From contig CP136067.1 of assembly GCA_032622095.1 (NCBI GenBank), positions 47,473,549 to 47,537,548 of the forward strand: a stretch of 64,000 nt of DNA, written 5' to 3'. This DNA comes from Siphonodentalium dalli. Its lineage: Eukaryota; Mollusca; Scaphopoda; Gadilida; Siphonodentaliidae. Below the pieces are notes generated by a model that was not told where the DNA came from, searched no databases, and was given only the letters and a program-made list of their open reading frames with translations. The translations under genes and the position numbers were made by a program. Below are positions 55,835 through 64,000 of the stretch, in pieces. The number at the start of each line of letters is the position of its first letter. Position 1 is the first letter of the stretch.

Positions 55835-56198
55835 AGACATATTATGAACTTGTTTGGGTGCGTGAAACTGATAAGTTAGTAGGTGCTATGCCAACTGGAG
55901 GAATGTAGCATTCTACCAACATCTCCGAAAATGTCAAGCAAATCGACCGGACCATCCATAAAAAACATTGTCTGAACTATGCTCAGTTGTAAATATCTAC
56001 CACTCGATTTGGTACGCATCTATCGGCGATAAACTAACGAAAATAATTTCGCCATCGAAAGTTACTGCATTTTATTAATATATAAGAATTACGGTGTATG
56101 TTGTCAATTTAGATACAATATTTGTAAAAAAAAACTACTTTGAACAGGATTATTCTCCATTTCTATTTGATCACCTTGCCGGAGTGTTTCACATCACT
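55835..56198. mobile_element. TTAA-flanked MITE, family v, copy 3
   Basis: TTAA at 55831-55834 and 56199-56202. Starts AGACATATTATGAACTTG, ends GGAGTGTTTCACATCACT. Confidence 0.75.
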
Positions 56199-56202
56199 TT
56201 AA

Positions 56203-58725
<2,523 letters not shown>

Positions 58726-58783
58726 TTATGTAAATAAGCTATTCAGTATAATACCAGTACTTTGATTTTGAAAAATTTATGAT

Positions 58784-59142
58784 AAATAAAGCTTCAACAG
58801 CCTAAAATATCTTCGGTCTGTCTCAATAGAACCATACAAATATGGATATCATTGGAATCGGCTCCTTGACCACATTGTGATAGTTACAGTTATGCCCTGT
58901 GCCAATGCATTCTCTTATATATGCGAGTCGACCATAGGTCGCCTCGCATATATAAGAGAATGCATTGGCCTAAAAAAAATCTTTTTTTAACACTTTTTAC
59001 CATTTTTTCTTACATTCTTTAACAATTTTATAATTTTTAATGTGTTAAGCCAATGCATTCTCTTATATATGCGAGGCGACCTATGGTCGACTCGCATATA
59101 TAAGAGAATGCATTGGCACATGGCCTTCTGTTGGGTAAAGGG
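58784..59142. mobile_element. piggyBac-like double-hairpin MITE, copy 5 (left-truncated)
   Basis: Begins inside the family at AATAAAGCTTCAACAGCC, without the CCCTTTACCCAAC end. The right end TTGGGTAAAGGG is followed by TTAA (59143-59146). Both hairpins are intact. It lies 65 bases upstream of the CDK2 exon. Confidence 0.83.
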
Positions 59143-59654
59143 TTAAACAATATACAAATTGGATAATAGATATGAAATTGTAGTCATTATCAACCCTATA
59201 GAAACTACATGCATACTGCATGGTACCGTATAAATTTACTGTTCCAGCAATGGCCTGTTCCGCTTTATAGCATTGTTCGTATTGTTTGTAACTACACTCA
59301 AGATTCAGCAGGCCTCATTGTACACTGTTTAATCCCCCCCCCCTTTTCCCATTGCTGTACATGTAAATGCTAACTGAGTATAGTTCTACCATATACTCTG
59401 CCATCTAACTACTCTAGTTGTCTAGTGCCTATACTTGATATATCGTGTGATTTAATACCGTATGTCCTAAAGTCACTGAGAGCAAACGTGATTGATAATA
59501 TATTCAGTTTTCATCTAAAATTGACTAAATTTATTAGTAAAAGTTTAAGAACAGGTCTAGCTTTCCAGATATCACAACATTGGAGCCCACATCGACCTAC
59601 CGGTAAGTGTATGCATAAAGGACATGGTCGCTATATATGTACTGCCATGATATG
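59143..59654. other. CDK2 intron or upstream sequence, no gene seen
   Basis: AT-rich, with a CCCCCCCCCC tract near 59334. The + frame at 59425-59685 is not recognisable and runs into the hAT end. Confidence 0.4.
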
Positions 59655-61741
59655 TAGAGCTGGGACGGTTACGGGTTTTTCGTGACCGGTTATGAACGGC
59701 AAAAAACCGCGGTTAACCGGTTAACCGCATATTATAGGTAGTACCTGAGACAAAGCTAAATTCAAGGAGTTTTCCAGGAGTTTTCCAGGAGTTATGAGGA
59801 AAATTCAAGGAGTCAATACTAATACTAAGGTACCATATATTTTTGTTGTCACTTACAATGTTTTTAGGTGTAATGTTACACTAAACCGAAAGGGTAATAA
59901 CACAGCCTGTTCTAGTTGTTGCAGTTAGACCTCTGGGCCCTTATATAATAGTCAAAAAGAGACAACTTTGCAATCTTGTATGTTATACTATAACCATACC
60001 TTACTATGTCTACCATTATATTATGTGAATGGAAATATCTTACCATTATACATTTTAACAGCTGCGTGGGTACATTTTGATTTGTCATACTAGCATTGCT
60101 TGTAGAAGGAGTGGTACTGTTATTTGCTGAAGATGCTGGCATTTGATAATTAAAGTTGGCAAGCGTCTGCGATGAAGTCTGTCCGCCACTGGCTGTCCTG
60201 TGCTTTTTTGATTTGGTGTGGCTGACTAACGCCGATTCACCCATATTCGCTACATCAAACGAACTTTTGCAAAGGACACAATACGCACAATGTTTATCTG
60301 AACCATGACGCTGAACCCATAGTTTGTATTGATCCTTTGTTAGCCAATCCGGATTAAAAATACACTTCCCACCGGGCATTGTTATTGACAAAAGAATTTG
60401 ACACAATTTTCACGCTTCACGCACGTGTGTAAAACACAAAAGATATCCCATAATTTAACTTCTTCCTGGTAAAAGTATACAATAATAGATTGGGGATTTC
60501 CAGTGTTACTGCATACCCCAACTATAGTCTGTTTCATTATAAATGCTCTGTATGTGGTAGACATAATTTGTCGCTAGATTGGCGACTACGGAAGATTCTA
60601 AATAAATATTATTAACATTAAAAGGGCATCATGAACCAATAATACTAAAATTTAAGGAGTTTTCCAGGAGATTCATATACCATTATATATTTAAGGAGTT
60701 TTCCAGGGCCCTTGAAAGGTTATTACCAAATTCAAGGAGTTTCAAGGAATTTCAGGAGGTGTACGTACCTATTATGGGTGGGTAAGCCCAGTATGCAGAA
60801 CGGCGATGATTGTGATGCTCACTGACATGGTAAGTTTGAGAACGGCTCCTGCCCATTATACAAAGAAGTTGTCACCCATGACACACATAATCACATACCG
60901 GTACTGTAAAAACATATTTTTCGTGTTCAGTGACAACGTAGACCTATGTGTTCCTACATGTGGCCAAACACAAAGAACTGGCCTCTTGGTTATGTAAACA
61001 CACAGTGGGTATCATAATGGAGCAGAAGGGGGAACTTGTCAATTAACAAAAATGTCTTCCAAACTGCGTCAACTTTATTCACTCGAAACCAAAATATTCA
61101 AACACGTGCTTTTGTATACGTTTTTTATACGTTTTAGCATTCGGCAAACCTCGTCAGATTCCGTCACCGTTTGCCCCCAGATGTCACAGGTCGAGGAGTT
61201 CAGAATGCCGTTTTAGTAGAAATACAACTGCCTTGTCAGTGCTGTTAAATAATTACACTCACTGGCTTTTGTTAAACATGCAATTAGTCGCCATGTATGT
61301 AGACAATGGATGACGAATAAAGCGCCGGGCTTATTGTTTTCCTAATCAGTCCTAATCGGATTAAATCGGAACATTGATATAAACTATAGTCAGACTATAG
61401 ATAACCCACATTGCCGCTTACATAATAACCAGGGCATTCCTGACTCCAAGCATACACTTTGGGAACAAGACGGCTGTCCTTTGATGTTTCGTTTTGACGT
61501 CGGCAGGCTGTTAAATGTAGCCTTCAAAGAGTCGACACACCGCGTTTGATGTTCCGTCAATCTCGGATTCATTTTAATTGACGGAGACAGATTAACCCTC
61601 TTATAGCCAGTTATAGCTAACCATCACAGTGATCATACACTATAATAGTGATGTTACGGTTAACCGACCACGGCAAATCCGTGACCGTTCACGGCCATAG
61701 TTGGTGGTTAACCGGTTAACCGCATAACCGTCCCAGCACTA
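59655..61741 (-). mobile_element. hAT element with BED-finger exon, internally deleted
   Basis: Ends TAGAGCTGGGACGGTTACGG and TAACCGTCCCAGCACTA, exact 8 bp duplication ATGATATG (59647-59654, 61742-61749). Subterminal GGTTAACCGGTTAACCGC occurs near both ends. Repeated AAGGAGTTTTCCAGGAG words lie at 59760-59815 and 60650-60750. It encodes one transposase exon on the - strand; no catalytic or dimerisation exon is visible. About 2.1 kb, so shorter than an autonomous hAT. Confidence 0.88.
60044..60379 (-). CDS. hAT transposase N-terminal exon, BED-type zinc finger
   Basis: Starts at MPGGKCIFNPDWLTKDQYKL (60379). The finger follows as CAYCVLCKSSFDVANMGESA then LVSHTKSKKH, a C-x2-C...H-x5-H arrangement with the N-terminal aromatic (W) of BED fingers. 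A Ser/Thr/Asn-rich linker follows, then a splice donor, ATG|GTAAGA, at 60043. In hAT transposases this finger binds the element's ends. A start at 60406 is possible but less likely, because GGKCIFNPDWL is the usual beginning. No partner exon remains. Confidence 0.78.
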
Positions 61742-61749
61742 ATGATATG

Positions 61750-62040
61750 TGTGTTTCATTGGTATACAAAAAATAATAAAAAATAATACAATCACAGAAT
61801 TCTGATTAATCCAGCCTTGGATATAATAAGCAACACCTTTCAGAACCTTTATTTATCAGAGAAATTGCACAATTACACACTTTCATAACAGTTAGAAAAT
61901 AAATCAAATAAATCGATTTAAATCAAAAAAATCTTGATTTAAATCAAATAAATTATTTTAAAAAATCTAAAAAATCACCAACCCTGATAGGTGGACCCTA
62001 AACCAAGGCACACTATTTTTATTTGTTGTACTGACAGGAA
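61750..62040. other. Unassigned AT-rich sequence
   Basis: Contains ATCGATTTAAATC palindromic words near 61913-61950 but no gene or clear TE boundary. Confidence 0.4.
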
Positions 62041-62794
62041 ATGAAAGTGTTAACGACACTGTAGCTCAACTTGGAAAGGGAATAATTTCATGTGTCAATG
62101 TCAATGGAGTGATTAGGAATTTGGAAAGGCCTAGTTATGCAAAGAGTAAAATCCAAGATGGCCACTGGCAGCCATGTTTTTTTGCCGAATGAACCCAAAA
62201 AGACTCGTTTCCATTTACAAGTCAATATTAACATCCATGACAAATTTCATGATGATCAGACGAACAGAACGACCTGTAGCCCATGCTAATGGATTGAATT
62301 TTGAAATCAAAGATGGCTGCTGGTGGCCATGTTTTTTGTCCGAATGACCCCAAAATGACTCGTTCCCATCTAAATGTCATTGTTAACATCCATGACAAAT
62401 TTCATGAAGATCCGACCAAAGCTACGACCTGTAGCCCGTGCCAAAGGATTTAGTCATGCAAAGAGTAAAATCCAAGATGGCCACTGGCCGCCCATGTTTT
62501 TTAGCTGAACGACCCCAAAATGTCTCGTTCCCATCTACATGTCAATATTAACATCCATGACAAATTTCATGATATCAGAACAGTACGACCTGTAGCCCGT
62601 GCTAATGGATTGAATTTTGAAATCCAAGATGGCCGCTGGTGGCCATGTTTTTTGCTGAATAACCCCAAAATTACTCGTTCCCATTTACATGTCAACAGCC
62701 ATGACAAATTTCATAATGTTCCGACCAAAGGTACGACCTGTAGCCCGTGCTAAAGAAAATTGTTGACAAATCACACACGCACGCATACACACAC
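62041..62794 (+). mobile_element. HINE-A copy 3, four monomers, interrupted
   Basis: Begins ATGAAAGTGTTAACGACACT, then TAGCTCAACTTGGAAAGGG, a shortened single-copy part, four monomers (about 62150-62750) and the CACACACGCACGC microsatellite. There a hAT copy begins at 62795; the 3' hairpin is therefore expected beyond base 64000. Confidence 0.75.
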
Positions 62795-64000
62795 TAGTCC
62801 AAGTCTTCTCGTACTAAAACCAGCTAAGATATTGGGATGGAGATGCTGGTATTTAGTCTGAGATCGCGCCCATAGCCTTCTTATGACACGAGTTAAGCGT
62901 TAATGACCCGCTCAAATAAAACCACAATTATATGAAATAAAATATCACAATTGCGACAATAAACGGATATTTTCCGCAGAAGACATGCTATTTGATCTGA
63001 AACCAACATCAGTTGTGAATTGAAAGCGGTAATTTAATTTAATTTTTAAAAGTATGCGAACTCAGTTGAAAATATTACGTAGATTTTCGACTAACCACGC
63101 AAATTACGATGAATTCTCCATTGTAATCGTAATTATGTGTGTCAATAAATAAGGCCTAAAAAAAAAAGACGTTTGTTTCCGCTAACCCGACCGACCCTAT
63201 TTTAAACCCCCGACCCTAAACTTTTTATTGCCATTGCAAAAAAAAAAATTGGACCAGAAAAAAAAAGGAAAAAAGGAAAAATAATTATTTTAAATTTTTT
63301 TTTTTTCAATTTAGGTCCTAATTCATATCATAACAAGATGCAAAACATTTATATATATTGACATAAGAAATTTTAGTTTACAAAAAAATTTAAGTTTAAC
63401 AGTTGGAATCATACTGTAAAGTACATGTACCCGGTATGTTTGGCTTTATCTAGCTTTCATCTGTGAAAACTTCAAATAGTTTCAGTTCAGGTTTGTTATG
63501 ATTCAGCCTTCAGACTTCAGTATTTCAATCAAATACAGTACAGGAACATTAACAATTTGATCGAATCAACCTGGTTATCAGGTGGGATCTCATAATACCA
63601 AATGAAAAATTAACATAGAGATTAGTACTATAAATAGTAAATACTAACTAAATAGACATTGTTTCTGTACTACATGTAGTATATTATGTATGTGTCTCAC
63701 TTGAATTTTATAAAATAGCCTATTATATGAATTAGAGTGATAATGGTAAGTCTCATTTCAAGCATCATAAGCATAATCCATTGAACCAAAAGATATCTGA
63801 CAATAAGTTATAAGCATTTCCAATCCATACATATATAAAAATTTCCAAAGTTATGCTTGAGAAACTTGATCAAATTGACCTCTCAGTAAAATTCAAAATA
63901 CTGACTCAAAGTGCCCTAGATTAGCTCTAAATGCAATGGATTTTCAAATTTATTCCAGGGGGAGAACCCCCACCATCAGCAGGGGGTCACCCCTCCCAAA
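62795..64000. mobile_element. hAT-like element copy 2 (left end; runs off window)
   Basis: TAGTCCAAGTCTTCTCGTAC matches the element at 20569. Homology continues (CCGCTCAAATAAAACCACAA, TATTTTCCGCAGAAGACATG) to GTGTGTCAATAAATAA at 63152, with a deletion of about 60 bases near 63030. The Harbinger-like element then interrupts it. Confidence 0.82.
63153..64000. mobile_element. PIF/Harbinger-like element copy 2 (left part; runs off window)
   Basis: GGCCTAAAAAAAAAAGACGT onward matches 31505 and following for the remaining length, including CCAAAAGATATCTGACAATA and the GGGGGAGAACCCCCACCATC segment. TAA precedes it (63150-63152). The hAT copy at 20569 has the empty target (GTCAATAAATAAAATAATA). Confidence 0.82.

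Noticed and set aside
59160-64000. Upstream CDK2 exons (HRDLKPQN, DFG motifs) within the window
   Set aside because: No - strand frame with these motifs was found in the last 4.8 kb; they should be beyond the window.

Overview
This is a eukaryotic (metazoan) nuclear window with no prokaryotic or organellar gene content. It is AT-rich, has long introns, and most of it is transposable-element (TE) sequence. The many ACATGTA words, the several tandem-repeat families of about 150-190 bp that end in (ACAG/ACGG)n and a hairpin, and the DIRS element all suggest a lophotrochozoan, most likely a bivalve mollusc. The taxon is inferred, not proven. 

Host genes. Two convergent genes can be read from spliced exons. 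On the + strand, four phase-consistent exons (568-802, 3016-3137, 3997-4085, 5793-5960) encode the C-terminal part of an unrecognised, basic, coiled-coil-like protein. On the - strand, four exons (58618-58719, 47542-47611, 34204-34337, 25991-26098) encode the C-lobe of a CDK2-type cyclin-dependent kinase. Its 5' exons lie beyond position 64000. The roughly 20 kb between the two 3' ends, and every CDK2 intron, are packed with repeats.

Layout. 1-6 kb: unknown gene, with a fold-back hAT-like element and TIR elements in its introns. 6-9 kb: a GTGTGTGGACTGCTGA minisatellite that already begins over the stop codon of the unknown gene, broken by nested MITEs. 9-20 kb: intergenic, with MITEs of several families, many flanked by TTAA. 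20.3-25.8 kb: a 5.5 kb TTAA-flanked element carrying a Helitron-like tandem-repeat element (called HINE-A here), which carries a hAT-like element. 26-33.5 kb: in the last CDK2 intron, a palindromic Tc1/mariner-type MITE split by a DIRS retrotransposon that retains ITRs, internal complementary region, gag, RT/RNase H/MT and tyrosine recombinase. Its gag is in turn split by a PIF/Harbinger-like element. 35.7-46.7 kb: a second tandem-repeat family (HINE-B) split by HINE-A copy 2 and by a 7.3 kb fold-back element, which itself carries a hAT element. 47-58 kb: further MITEs, HINE-C/D/E and a hAT relic with a transposase C-terminus. 59.6-61.7 kb: a hAT element with a BED zinc-finger exon. 62-64 kb: a third HINE-A containing a hAT copy, which contains a second Harbinger-like copy running off the window.

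The genes do not form an operon or pathway. The window is best read as a TE stratigraphy: target-site duplications (TTAA, TA, 8 bp, TWA) and filled-versus-empty site comparisons within the window give the order of many insertions directly. The names HINE-A to HINE-E are working labels for this report.
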